A DNA stretch of 27,646 nt from a virus. A program made the position numbers and the translations under genes. Positions 6,884-14,338 of the stretch are shown here, piece by piece. Positions within the stretch are counted from its first letter, which is position 1; each line of letters begins with the position of its first letter. The notes under the pieces were generated by a model, which did not search any database, was not told where the DNA came from, and was given only the letters and a program-made list of their open reading frames with translations. Where the stretch lies: the IMG/VR virus record IMGVR_UViG_3300046655_000160, positions 1 to 27,646 of that record; one strand, given 5' to 3'.

Positions 6884-7138
6884 TCAATGCACCACGTCAT
6901 CATCGCCGCTCCTCAGTAGCTGGTCATCCATAACCAGCAGCGCACGCTCGATCGTCCACATCGCATTCACGAGTATCTCGGTGCGGCGCTTCCGCTCCTC
7001 CAAATTTTCCGGCTGCAAGAAGCCCGGCTCGAACTCGATGTTGATCGCCCCGACATCCTCGGACCACAGGACGGTGAGTATGCGATCCATCGCGTCACTG
7101 CTGAACAGCTTTTCGTATGCCGCATCCAAGTCGTCCAT
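6884..7138 (-). CDS. Small acidic protein, 84 aa, unknown function
   Basis: The start is the ATG at 7138, overlapping the HNH stop (TGATG); a GTG one codon earlier is also possible. The protein is acidic and mostly helical (DDLDAAYEKLFSSDAMDRI, then EERKRRTEILVNAMWTIERA) with a C-terminal DDD. No family recognised. Coupling to the HNH gene places it in the replication operon. Confidence 0.65.
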   Translation of the reverse strand: MDDLDAAYEKLFSSDAMDRILTVLWSEDVGAINIEFEPGFLQPENLEERKRRTEILVNAMWTIERALLVMDDQLLRSGDDDVVH

Positions 7139-7737
7139 CACGGTATTCTCGCCCCTTTAGACAAGTTGTCCTTGGCCCACAGTGGCTGCAAATTCGTGTA
7201 ATTGAAACACTTGAGTTGCTGTTTCTCGTCTGTCAGGTCAAACGATGCACACGGCTTGATGTGATCTATGTGCCACTCGCCGTGGTTATCCCACGTCATG
7301 CCACCTGTGAACTGCGCCTCAAGGTGCTGACGTAGGTGCTCAATTGAGCAGCCAATTAGGCGCGTTGTCCTGTATGACTTCGCTCCACGCCCCCTTAGTG
7401 CGCTTCTAAACCTAGACCGCGAGAGGAACTTCAACTTGTATTCAACATCTTCGTTGTATCTTCTTGCGAAATCTTCGCGCTGACGTTGCCGCTGCCTTTC
7501 CCTGTCTATTCCAGACATAGCCTTCTGGCCTTTAGTCCACCTCTCCTCCGCGGTCATGTTTGCCCAAATCTCCCTTCGACGCTTGTTTATTGCTTCAACT
7601 CTTTCCGCCGACCTTTTGGGGTAGTTTTCAATATGACGCTGCCTCGCATTGCACTTTGTTGAGCAGAATATTCTACGCCCCAGTGCGGGGACGGTAAAAA
7701 AGTTGCAGCATATCTGAGATCCACACGCCTTAATCAT
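7138..7737 (-). CDS. HNH endonuclease, probably a free-standing homing enzyme
   Basis: The 199-residue protein starts with a cysteine-rich segment (CGSQICCNFF, then IFCSTKCNARQRH) able to bind zinc. An Arg/Lys-rich helical region follows, then a C-terminal HNH core: EWHIDHIKPCASFDL (about 158-172), with the conserved His-Asp-His, and NYTNLQPLWAKDN (about 180-192), with the Asn and second half of the motif. Such genes are mobile between phages. It overlaps the primase-helicase gene by 4 bases (ATGA) and the next gene by one. Its codons are visibly more AT-rich than the GC-rich primase-helicase gene, consistent with later insertion. A packaging role is possible for HNH proteins near terminases, but four genes separate it from terL. 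Confidence 0.85.
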   Translation of the reverse strand: MIKACGSQICCNFFTVPALGRRIFCSTKCNARQRHIENYPKRSAERVEAINKRRREIWANMTAEERWTKGQKAMSGIDRERQRQRQREDFARRYNEDVEYKLKFLSRSRFRSALRGRGAKSYRTTRLIGCSIEHLRQHLEAQFTGGMTWDNHGEWHIDHIKPCASFDLTDEKQQLKCFNYTNLQPLWAKDNLSKGARIP

Positions 7738-9929
7738 AGCCCCGCCTCATCCCCGGTGATCCACTCGCCGACGACCACCACCGGCACGTCACGCCCGGTC
7801 CGCTGGTCCTTCTCACGCTCAATGCGCAGCACGTCGGTCTCGATCCACTTCTTCACGATTGCGTTGACCTTAGCTTTTTCGTGCTTCTTGTCCACATCGA
7901 GATCAAGATGCAGCGCCACCACATTGCCCACCCAATTCTTGGCCTGCGTGTTCTGGCGCATGAAGTCACCTTTCTGCGCAGCCAGCCCGACATCACGCTG
8001 CACCTTCATGGCGTCCTTTGCGCTCACCCCGTCAAATAGGTCAGGCATTGCAAACTCGGTCGCGACCCCAACATATTCCCCGTTTGGCAACTTCACGCCG
8101 ACCATGCGCCTGTACACCGCCTTCGCTGCCGGCGGCGCCATGTTTGACTTGCCGTCGTCTACACGGAATATGCCCAGCGCCTCGGTCTCGGACACGCCCA
8201 GCTTGAGCGCGTCCTCCTGAGACACGCGGTTGATGACACGCGCCGCACGGGCTGCGCCGATAAGGCTGCCTGCTCCCCGTATGCTGTCGACCGTGGCGTC
8301 GTCGCCGTTGCCCTTGCGTATGTGGTGGACGAGGCCCATGCCGCAGTCTGTCTCATCCGCTATGCTGCGCACCAGTGAGACGGCGGCGTTCATTGCGACG
8401 TTGTCGTTCTCGTTGATGTGGTTTGCGCCGACCCACGGGTCGATGAACACGCAGCCAATCTCGTTCTGCTTGATCTTGGCCACCATGTAGTCCGCCATCT
8501 CCTCGTCGACTGAGATGCCGTCGCGGTCCTGCTTGGCGAAGATCATCTTGAGATCACGGCCCGCATCCAGAAACAGCTTGCCCCTGATTTCGTCCGCCGT
8601 GACGTTGTAGTGCATCATCGCGGAGGCGACGCGCCGCTGCATCTCCTCGAGCGGATCCTCGAGGTTGATGATCCACACGTTGCACGGCTCGTGCACGGGC
8701 TCACCGAGTAGCGGCCGCCCGGTGCAAATTGCCAGCGCCTCGACGATCTGCATCGACGTCTTGCCCACGCCGCCTGCCGAGGCCAAGACAGAGACGTTGC
8801 CCCTGATGTAATGCTGCCCATATATCCAGCGACGCGCCGGTATGCTCGCCGGGTCGATCGGATCGTATGGCGTCGGGTAGCTGCGCTCAGACTGCGCGAT
8901 CTCGGCCTGCACCTGCGCGACCGGCTTGGCCAGTGCCAGAGCCTCACGCAATTTTTCGGCGGACGTCTCGCGCAGGTAGTCGTTGGCGTCTTTTACACCC
9001 TCGACGCCCAGCATGTCGAAGCGCACGACGTGCACGTCAGTGCTGCCGTCGCCGCGGAGCACGTCGGCCACCGCGTCCACGTCCAGATCCGGGTCGGCGC
9101 AGATCGTCACGTCGGACGCCCGCGGCACAGAGTATGTGGACATGCCGGCCTTTCCAAACGTGCAGACGATTGTCGCCTCGTCGCCGACCGCTTGATAGAC
9201 TGACATCGCGTCCTCTGGACCCTCGGTCATGATGATGCAGCCGCCGTCGTGCTCGTTGCCGATCCGCATGACGTTGCCGGCGATCACGCCGCGACTGTAT
9301 TTGCTGATGCCATTGTGCTCGCGCTTCTGGCCCTCGGGCGTGAGTAGCACGCTCTGGATGCCGCACACATTTCCGCTTGGATCGAGCGCCGGGAACATGA
9401 TTGCGGGGCCGTCGTATATATTCGGGTTGAACCGCGCCGCATCCGAGGCTGTGCTGGCTCTCAGACCCCGTGAGTTGAGGTATAGCAGAGCCGGGCGCAC
9501 GGCGTCGATGTTTTCACGCGAAATTGCGACGCCGCGCTCCCAAATGTCCTTCGCCTTGCGCATCTTGTCTGCGCGGGTCTCGTCGTCCCGGACGAGCACC
9601 TCCTTGGCCGCCAAGCGCGCCATAAGGCGGTCGAACTCGGACGGCGTGTACGGCATCGCGTCGGAGTTTTCGAGCTCCTTCGGATTGTCGCCGCCGCGCT
9701 TGAACCCGGATCCAATGGTGGCCCGGATCTCGTGTTCCTGTAGTCCCATAGCCTTCGCTGCGCTGTGCAGCTCGCCCAGCGCCGCATCGAGATTTGACGG
9801 GGCCATGTGCGCGTGCCTCCCGAGCGTAAACGCGGCCTTGTTCAAAATCTCGTTGCGGCTTCCCTTGATTGCATTGGCCACGTCGGCCACTGCGCTCTCC
9901 GCGACTTTGCTAAAATATCTTTCACTCAT
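7734..9929 (-). CDS. Primase-helicase: TOPRIM domain plus RepA-like (AAA_25) helicase
   Basis: The 731-residue protein combines two activities for replication-fork priming and unwinding. Residues 1-80 form a helical domain similar to primase C-terminal modules. Residues 140-330 carry a TOPRIM core with the catalytic Glu in IIMTEGPEDAMS (E236) and the metal-binding ICADPDLD (D279, D281). Residues 365-600 are a RecA-fold ATPase: Walker A ASAGGVGKTS (383-392), Walker B CVFIDPW (493-499), sensor-like LVHHIRKG (533-540) and DSIRGAGSL (548-556), as in RSF1010 RepA-type helicases. The C-terminus has a winged-helix-like segment. No CHC2-type zinc finger is visible, unlike T7 gp4. The neighbouring SSB-like and nuclease genes support a replication operon. 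Ribosome-binding site AGGGG is weak. Confidence 0.88.
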   Translation of the reverse strand: MSERYFSKVAESAVADVANAIKGSRNEILNKAAFTLGRHAHMAPSNLDAALGELHSAAKAMGLQEHEIRATIGSGFKRGGDNPKELENSDAMPYTPSEFDRLMARLAAKEVLVRDDETRADKMRKAKDIWERGVAISRENIDAVRPALLYLNSRGLRASTASDAARFNPNIYDGPAIMFPALDPSGNVCGIQSVLLTPEGQKREHNGISKYSRGVIAGNVMRIGNEHDGGCIIMTEGPEDAMSVYQAVGDEATIVCTFGKAGMSTYSVPRASDVTICADPDLDVDAVADVLRGDGSTDVHVVRFDMLGVEGVKDANDYLRETSAEKLREALALAKPVAQVQAEIAQSERSYPTPYDPIDPASIPARRWIYGQHYIRGNVSVLASAGGVGKTSMQIVEALAICTGRPLLGEPVHEPCNVWIINLEDPLEEMQRRVASAMMHYNVTADEIRGKLFLDAGRDLKMIFAKQDRDGISVDEEMADYMVAKIKQNEIGCVFIDPWVGANHINENDNVAMNAAVSLVRSIADETDCGMGLVHHIRKGNGDDATVDSIRGAGSLIGAARAARVINRVSQEDALKLGVSETEALGIFRVDDGKSNMAPPAAKAVYRRMVGVKLPNGEYVGVATEFAMPDLFDGVSAKDAMKVQRDVGLAAQKGDFMRQNTQAKNWVGNVVALHLDLDVDKKHEKAKVNAIVKKWIETDVLRIEREKDQRTGRDVPVVVVGEWITGDEAGL

Positions 9930-9954
9930 TTCCCACCCCTATCGCAAAAAGTGT

Positions 9955-9978
9955 TGCCGCCCGCCGAAGCAGGCGGCA
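9955..9978 (-). terminator. Intercistronic hairpin (TTCG tetraloop) between SSB-like and primase genes
   Basis: TGCCGCC (9955-9961) pairs with GGCGGCA (9972-9978). With one mismatch the stem continues as GC/GC around CGAA, which is UUCG on the minus transcript. Downstream on that strand is CACTTTTTG, a T5 run. It may act as a partial terminator or as an mRNA stabiliser that lowers primase expression relative to the SSB-like gene. Confidence 0.5.
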
Positions 9979-9984
9979 GCGTTT

Positions 9985-10563
9985 TTAGAAGCCGAACTCT
10001 GTATCCGACGCCGGAGCCGCAGCGGGTGCCGGTGCGGGTGCAGTGATCGGTGCCGCAACCGGCGCCGCTACTTCCGCGCCGTTCTCCGGCTTGTTGATCC
10101 ACTTATTTATTGAAAAACCGACGTCGTAGCTAGTACCCTTTCCCACTACCACTGGTGTGGAGCTGGTCACTTGAACCACTGGGATCTTGGATGCGAAGTC
10201 AGGCGATGCCTCGGCGTCGTTATACACTCGAGCAATAAACTGGCCCAAGCCATACGAGTTGCCGCTGAATGACGCCTGACGGCCGTCACCGAGCCAGCAG
10301 TCCACCTCGAACCCCTGCTTATGGTTTTCAGACGGGCGAGCAATCTGCTCGGATGGCGACGGCCACGGCTGCCAGTCACGCACGCCGATGTCGATCATCA
10401 GCCAGCCGAATTTGACGTTCTTGATGTCCATCGCGAAGCCTCGCAACATATCAATGGGTTCGTCTCCCGCCTCGGTCTTCACCCACCAGCGATTTTGCGG
10501 CAGGTTGGCCCGAATAAATAGTGAACTCCCAGAACCCTCTGAACTTCCGAATGAAATTGGCAT
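9985..10563 (-). CDS. Single-stranded DNA-binding protein-like, putative
   Basis: The 192-residue product has a beta-rich N-terminal domain with many aromatic residues (NRWWVKTEAG, FGWLMIDIGVRDWQPWP), then a polar part and an Ala/Pro linker (about 165-183). It ends in the short tip SDTEFGF. A flexible linker plus an acidic, Phe-ending tip is the hallmark of SSB proteins (bacterial DDDIPF, T7 gp2.5 tail) used to recruit replication partners. The exact family is not recognised, so the call rests on this architecture and on the neighbours, an exonuclease and the primase-helicase. A good AAGGAG site lies seven bases before the ATG. Confidence 0.55.
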   Translation of the reverse strand: MPISFGSSEGSGSSLFIRANLPQNRWWVKTEAGDEPIDMLRGFAMDIKNVKFGWLMIDIGVRDWQPWPSPSEQIARPSENHKQGFEVDCWLGDGRQASFSGNSYGLGQFIARVYNDAEASPDFASKIPVVQVTSSTPVVVGKGTSYDVGFSINKWINKPENGAEVAAPVAAPITAPAPAPAAAPASDTEFGF

Positions 10564-10588
10564 AATGTGTCTCCTTGACGATGTTTGC

Positions 10589-11383
10589 CTAGCCGATTTG
10601 GCTGAATGTAAATGAGTAGCGCGGAATTTGGATCGTTTTCAAGTCCCCAAAATCGTAACCCCACTCATTCGTTGATGACGCCCTCGCAAATTTCTCGAAG
10701 GCGTATTGGCACGCATGTCGCCCCTCGACGAGGCTGTCATGGTCCAATTCGTACACACCGACACGGTGTGGTTTTGTCTTTTCCACCGCAATGAACACAA
10801 AGCGGTCGATCTCGAAGCCCGCCGCCTCCATTGTCATGCGATAGTGTTGATCCTGTATGTGGTAACCAAAGTTAGCACACTGCTTTGCGAAGCCATACGG
10901 GTCGCTGGCGATTGTCGTCTTGAGATCCACCAGCGCACCAATGTCCCGGCGCCATCCGTCTGGGCGGCAGCGGATGTCGACCCCAGTGCCCTCGTGCCTT
11001 GCGAACACACTGGCCTCGCAGACAAGGTCGCCGCTGAGTAGCTCCGCCGCCGCCTTGTTTGCGCGCACAGCCTCCGCCATATCCACGGCCAGCTTGTAAT
11101 CACTTTCGGTCAGTAGCAGCGCGCCCGCCTCTTCTGCGTCGTGCTTCTTCTGCTTCCACTCGAGGCCGCGCCGCGTCTCCGGCCCGCACCACACATCACC
11201 CGACAGCTCGGGTTGCAGCACAAACGTGTGCGTGGCCGTCCCGACGTCAAATGCGGTGCTCTCCTTGCGCTCAGCATACTTGAACGTCGCCAGATCGTGC
11301 ATGGCGATTGTCTTAGTCCCGCTGGCGCTGAGCGCCGGGTCGAGGTGGTATTCCTCGTTGGTCATGTCAAATTTTACAGTCAT
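10589..11383 (-). CDS. RecE/exonuclease VIII-like PD-(D/E)XK nuclease
   Basis: The 264-residue protein begins MTNEEYHLDPALSASGTKT, typical of phage RecE-like exonucleases of the PD-(D/E)XK superfamily. The conserved GTATHTFVLQP helix is at 49-59. Active-site candidates are E123, D142 (RPDGWR) and D153-x-K155 (ALVDLKTT), followed by the helix YHIQDQHYRM (174-183). Such enzymes chew one strand of double-stranded DNA for recombination or end processing. No partner annealing protein is visible unless the next gene (SSB-like) fills that role. The ATG overlaps the RuvC-like stop (ATGA) and GGGAGGGGAGAG gives a strong ribosome-binding site. Confidence 0.82.
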   Translation of the reverse strand: MTVKFDMTNEEYHLDPALSASGTKTIAMHDLATFKYAERKESTAFDVGTATHTFVLQPELSGDVWCGPETRRGLEWKQKKHDAEEAGALLLTESDYKLAVDMAEAVRANKAAAELLSGDLVCEASVFARHEGTGVDIRCRPDGWRRDIGALVDLKTTIASDPYGFAKQCANFGYHIQDQHYRMTMEAAGFEIDRFVFIAVEKTKPHRVGVYELDHDSLVEGRHACQYAFEKFARASSTNEWGYDFGDLKTIQIPRYSFTFSQIG

Positions 11384-11829
11384 CTCTCTCCCCTCCCATA
11401 TGCCGCAATGAGCAAACTCTCGGCGCGATGCTCGTCGCGCTTGCGCTTCAGCCGCAGAGCTAAATCAGGAAACCATTGCTGCGCCTGACGGCGGGCGGCG
11501 TCCTTATCCTTTGGCAAATTCATGCTCGACTTCCACTTAGCGGGCCGCACCTCGCTGTACGGGTGGCCAGACAGGGCGGCAGTCGTGATGATTTGGCCAT
11601 AGGCAAACCCCAGCTTAAACACTGACACGACGCCCTGCTTTGGCATAGCCTGTTGTTTTTCCAGCCAAATATGCTGCACAGGGCCGGCGCTGTTGATGAT
11701 GTCGAGCAGCGCAATCACGTCGACGCCGCCTTCCGTGTAAACCGGCAGGTCGTGCACCTCGGCCCAATCTTCACCAATCAGCGCAACTCCGCCGGTGCGG
11801 TAGCCGGGATCAATTCCAATCGTAATCAA
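11380..11829 (-). CDS. RuvC-like Holliday junction resolvase
   Basis: The 149-residue protein has the RuvC/RNase H fold signature. ITIGIDPGYRTGGVALI gives the first catalytic Asp (D7) and HIWLEKQQAMPKQG the second acid (E57). VVSVFKLGFAYGQI follows, and KRDEHRAESLLIAAYG at the C-terminus supplies the last acids (D132, E137). It would cut branched DNA before packaging. The length suits phage RuvC forms. It overlaps the preceding small regulator by 20 bases and the exonuclease by 4. Confidence 0.85.
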   Translation of the reverse strand: MITIGIDPGYRTGGVALIGEDWAEVHDLPVYTEGGVDVIALLDIINSAGPVQHIWLEKQQAMPKQGVVSVFKLGFAYGQIITTAALSGHPYSEVRPAKWKSSMNLPKDKDAARRQAQQWFPDLALRLKRKRDEHRAESLLIAAYGRGER

Positions 11830-11977
11830 GATCCACCCCCGCCTCGTCCAGCATTGCGGCGACCGCTCGCTCGACGAGCAGCGACACGCTCATGCGGGTA
11901 TTGCGGCTGTGCTCTTTGAGTGCCAAGGCGATATCTTCACGGATCCTTGGCCCGATTTGCTTTAAGTCTCTAGACAT
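11810..11977 (-). CDS. Small ribbon-helix-helix-like DNA-binding protein
   Basis: I choose the ATG at 11977 (MSRDLKQIGPRIREDIALAL) because GGAGGG stands four to five bases before it; earlier possible starts would place the coding region over the box at 11992-12007. The 55 residues give a short beta strand (KQIGPRI) and two helices (REDIALALKEHSRN and SVSLLVERAVAAMLDEA), the pattern of Arc/MetJ/CopG regulators. As first gene of the replication operon, next to the CtrA-like box, it may control its own operon or the divergent lysis cassette. Confidence 0.6.
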   Translation of the reverse strand: MSRDLKQIGPRIREDIALALKEHSRNTRMSVSLLVERAVAAMLDEAGVDLDYDWN

Positions 11978-11991
11978 GATGCCCTCCATTT

Positions 11992-12007
11992 GTAACGCAG
12001 TGTTAAC
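11992..12007. promoter_or_regulatory. CtrA-like box E in the replication/lysis divergent region
   Basis: GTAA (11992-11995), seven bases, TTAAC (12003-12007) has one mismatch to TTAA-N7-TTAAC. It lies 15-30 bases before the start of the leftward replication operon and about 95 bases before the rightward lysis cassette. No clear -10/-35 pair stands out in the rest of this gap. Confidence 0.4.
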
Positions 12008-12101
12008 AGCGCAATGGTCAGGGCACAAGCCCCCGGCTGAAATGTTTTAAAATTGTTTTCGGTGTGCTAAGGTGAGGTGAAACTAGAATACGGACACGCA
12101 A

Positions 12102-12326
12102 ATGGACATGGATGTTATGTGGAATGGGCTTCTGTCCATAGTTATTGCTGGGGTCGGCTTCTGGGTTAAGAGCTGGGTCAGTGAAGTGACGCGCCTGCAA
12201 ATACTCATCAACCGCACGCGCGAAGAGTATGTGACCAAGAGCGAGAGCAGCGCCCAGATGGACCGCGTAATGCACCGGCTCGACGGCCTCGATGCCAAGA
12301 TAGACAGGTTGATTGAGCGCAAATGA
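12102..12326 (+). CDS. Membrane-anchored coiled-coil protein, possible inner-membrane spanin
   Basis: The 74 residues give one N-terminal membrane segment (MWNGLLSIVIAGVGFWVKS, about 6-24). A charged helix with heptad spacing follows (VTRLQILINRTREEY, then MDRVMHRLDGLDAKIDRLI). This layout fits an i-spanin or a small holin-like membrane protein. The next gene overlaps by 4 bases and encodes a lipoprotein, the arrangement of an i-spanin/o-spanin pair that fuses the two membranes in the last step of lysis. The ribosome-binding site is weak. It is the first gene of the plus cassette. Confidence 0.6.
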   Translation: MDMDVMWNGLLSIVIAGVGFWVKSWVSEVTRLQILINRTREEYVTKSESSAQMDRVMHRLDGLDAKIDRLIERK

Positions 12327-12559
12327 TGCGCTTATTCCCAGCACTTCTACTGCTCGGCTGCGCAGAGATCAAAGCACCAAGCCCTCTTGTTCTGCCGTCA
12401 GTTTGCATGGGAGACGAGCATTGTGAGGCTAGAAAAAATGCAGAAACATTGGCTGCGATGGGCTTTCATGACGCTGGCCTTCGGGTTATGTGTGACGATG
12501 CTAACGTCCGAGATGTTCTGGAGGTGGAATGCGAACCAGATGCGCTGCCATATCCCTGA
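12323..12559 (+). CDS. Small outer-membrane lipoprotein with a cysteine motif
   Basis: The 78-residue frame has a lipoprotein signal: MMRLFPALLLLGC, with the lipobox LLGC and Cys13 as lipidation site. It continues AEIKAPSPLVLP, which is Pro-containing like short o-spanins. The second half carries a Cys-rich segment, C-x2-RKNA (about 36-42) and GLRVMC (about 53-58). The same pattern occurs in the secreted protein encoded next (C-x2-RKDA and GLSVMC), so the two share a domain. That resemblance also shows this frame, not the alternative 12438-12602 frame, is coding. It overlaps the upstream gene by 4 and the downstream by 31 bases. Confidence 0.6.
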   Translation: MMRLFPALLLLGCAEIKAPSPLVLPSVCMGDEHCEARKNAETLAAMGFHDAGLRVMCDDANVRDVLEVECEPDALPYP

Positions 12560-13287
12560 TCTTGCTCGGGTCTCTATGCTATGCCCAAGACGGGAGCGTT
12601 GAAGGCGACTTCAATAGCAACACTGGCAACAACAACAGCTCCGTCGAAAGCAATAACACCAACGAGACTTATCAGAACACCTACAATGGGCCGGGCAGCT
12701 CACCGGGTTCACAGCCCCCACCAACTGCGAGTGCGCCGGCTGTCATGGGTGCGGGTGGACAAGACAGTTGCCTCATGCCTAAGACCAGCGGCATACAGGT
12801 CAGCTTATTTGGCATTGCCCAAGGCAACATGGAACAAGATCCAGAATGCAATAGACGCAAGGATGCTAGGCTCATGGGTCAACCGCAGCCGCATGGCCTT
12901 GGATTGCAAATATCTGGGCTGTCAGTAATGTGCGCAGCGCCCCATGTGTTCAAGGCAATGGCCATGTCGTCAACGCCCTGCCCGATCTACAGCGTGACCG
13001 AGGCTCGCATTTTGACCGGGCGTGACGCATATGAGGCCATGCGTTTAAATCCCGAGATTTATGTGGTAGGATACGCGCAAGATCAGAGCTTCTGGGATGC
13101 GTTTCTCAGAATGGACTTAAAGGAACTGCCAAATGTTCAAACGGCTGACAACAATCGCCCTACTCTCTCTGAGCGTTTCCGGCGTACACGCTCAACAAAC
13201 AACGGAAGTGGGCGACCTTCAGGACGCGGCGACAGTGATCCAGCAGCAAGTGGAGCTGGCGGCTCTGATGGCTTACGCAGCGACTGA
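12529..13287 (+). CDS. Secreted Asn-rich cysteine-motif protein
   Basis: The ATG at 12529 follows GGAGG at four bases, and residues 1-20 form a signal peptide (CAAISLILLGSLCYAQ, cleavage after AQ likely). The mature part has an Asn/Ser/Thr-rich stretch (about 22-55), a Pro-rich linker, then a domain with AVMGAGGQDSCLM, C-x2-RRKDA and GLSVMC, ending near SSTPCP. I recall similar motifs in unassigned exported proteins of marine myoviruses, but this is memory and not a search. The final 51 codons overlap the next gene out of frame and look like low-complexity Arg/Ser/Gly. Export to the periplasm suggests a host-envelope role near lysis. Confidence 0.65.
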   Translation: MRTRCAAISLILLGSLCYAQDGSVEGDFNSNTGNNNSSVESNNTNETYQNTYNGPGSSPGSQPPPTASAPAVMGAGGQDSCLMPKTSGIQVSLFGIAQGNMEQDPECNRRKDARLMGQPQPHGLGLQISGLSVMCAAPHVFKAMAMSSTPCPIYSVTEARILTGRDAYEAMRLNPEIYVVGYAQDQSFWDAFLRMDLKELPNVQTADNNRPTLSERFRRTRSTNNGSGRPSGRGDSDPAASGAGGSDGLRSD

Positions 13288-13909
13288 TATGGCTGGTGCA
13301 GGCCAGATCATTGCGAACAACAGTCTGGATGAAGCAATCGTAACCAATGAAATGCTGGCGAATTATCAAGCGTCAGTTGACCTTGTGCTGGCCATGGACT
13401 TTTCGGAAGCCGAAACTGCGTCTGAGCTATTTGATGCTGAGTATGCTTCCGCAATGCTTGAGCTTGGCATGAGCGTTGACGAGTTGGCTGAGGCTAGTGC
13501 TGCACTTATGACTGTGTCGGTGGTGTCTGAAATGGCGGCTACGGCTGACACAAGGCCAGAGGGCTTGGCCTTGCAAGAGGTTTTAGCAAACACCACGATC
13601 ACTCAAGATCATGTTGACAACTATAATCAGGCGTTAAGTGCGGTCAGCGGCATGGCTCAGATTTCTGGCGCGTTCTTTGCAGCAAGCCAGAACACGGCTC
13701 TTACTAACAGTATTGATACATATGTGGCTGACAATAACATTGTAATTGGCGAGTACACATCTGTTGATTTTGTATTCGACACCAACGAGTACATCATTAC
13801 TTGGGGTGACCAGGGTGAAGGTACAGGCTGGACGCAGTACACGACTTCAAACAATAAAACCGCAGACGAGTTGTACGACCATGCCCAAAATCTATATGGC
13901 CAGCCGTAA
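13133..13909 (+). CDS. Second secreted protein, unknown function (258 aa)
   Basis: An AAGGA site eight bases before the ATG precedes a clear signal peptide, MFKRLTTIALLSLSVSGVHA, with cleavage expected after HAQ. The mature protein is acidic, Ala/Thr/Asn-rich and probably helical (AATVIQQQVELAALMAYAATD). Several SEAE/DELAEAS helices follow, then a beta-like C-terminus (YTSVDFVFDTNEYIITWG). There are no cysteines in the mature part, unlike the gene before it. It begins inside the 3' end of that gene (155 bases, other frame) and its TAA is directly followed by the next ATG. Function unknown; exported and expressed with lysis genes. Confidence 0.65.
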   Translation: MFKRLTTIALLSLSVSGVHAQQTTEVGDLQDAATVIQQQVELAALMAYAATDMAGAGQIIANNSLDEAIVTNEMLANYQASVDLVLAMDFSEAETASELFDAEYASAMLELGMSVDELAEASAALMTVSVVSEMAATADTRPEGLALQEVLANTTITQDHVDNYNQALSAVSGMAQISGAFFAASQNTALTNSIDTYVADNNIVIGEYTSVDFVFDTNEYIITWGDQGEGTGWTQYTTSNNKTADELYDHAQNLYGQP

Positions 13910-14329
13910 ATGGAAGACGTTGAAATCAAAGCTGGCGGGTTTACGCTTCGAGGTTGGTACATTGCTGCTGCTGTGCCTCTGTTATCTAGCCTTAGCGGCG
14001 GCATTTGGTATGGCTATGACGCGATTTCTAGGTTCAATGGATTAGAGGCGTCTGTAATCGAGGTGCTGGACGCGACTTCGCGAATACAAGCCATTGAGCA
14101 GACGCTGACGCAAAATAACGTGGCTGGGCTGAACACTCAGCTCACGCAAATCAGCACGCAGATGACCAACATTCTTGAGCAGCAGCGCACACTCATGGAC
14201 CTGCGGTCAACTGTTGAGAAGGGCGCAACTGTCACTGATGGCATTGGTGACAAGCTCGAAACATATGACATGGAAATCGAAGACCTTTGGAAGGCTTTCG
14301 ATGACCTAGTTAAAAATCCAATTAGATAG
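13910..14329 (+). CDS. Single-pass membrane protein with long coiled coil
   Basis: The frame starts immediately after the preceding stop (TAAATG), so it is probably translated by reinitiation. Residues 16-38 form a membrane segment (WYIAAAVPLLSSLSGGIWYG). The rest is a long polar helix (SRIQAIEQTLTQNNVAGLN, TQISTQMTNILEQQRTLMD) with heptad spacing and an acidic end. It resembles the first gene of the cassette in layout but is longer. It may be a spanin-like or scaffold protein for the two secreted products. No family recognised. Confidence 0.6.
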   Translation: MEDVEIKAGGFTLRGWYIAAAVPLLSSLSGGIWYGYDAISRFNGLEASVIEVLDATSRIQAIEQTLTQNNVAGLNTQLTQISTQMTNILEQQRTLMDLRSTVEKGATVTDGIGDKLETYDMEIEDLWKAFDDLVKNPIR

Positions 14330-14338
14330 GAGGCCGCC

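Noticed and set aside
12438-12602. 54-residue membrane-like frame inside the lipoprotein gene
   Set aside because: It has an attractive Trp-rich hydrophobic segment, but the lipoprotein frame shares a cysteine motif with the next gene, so that frame is the coding one. A nested gene cannot be excluded.
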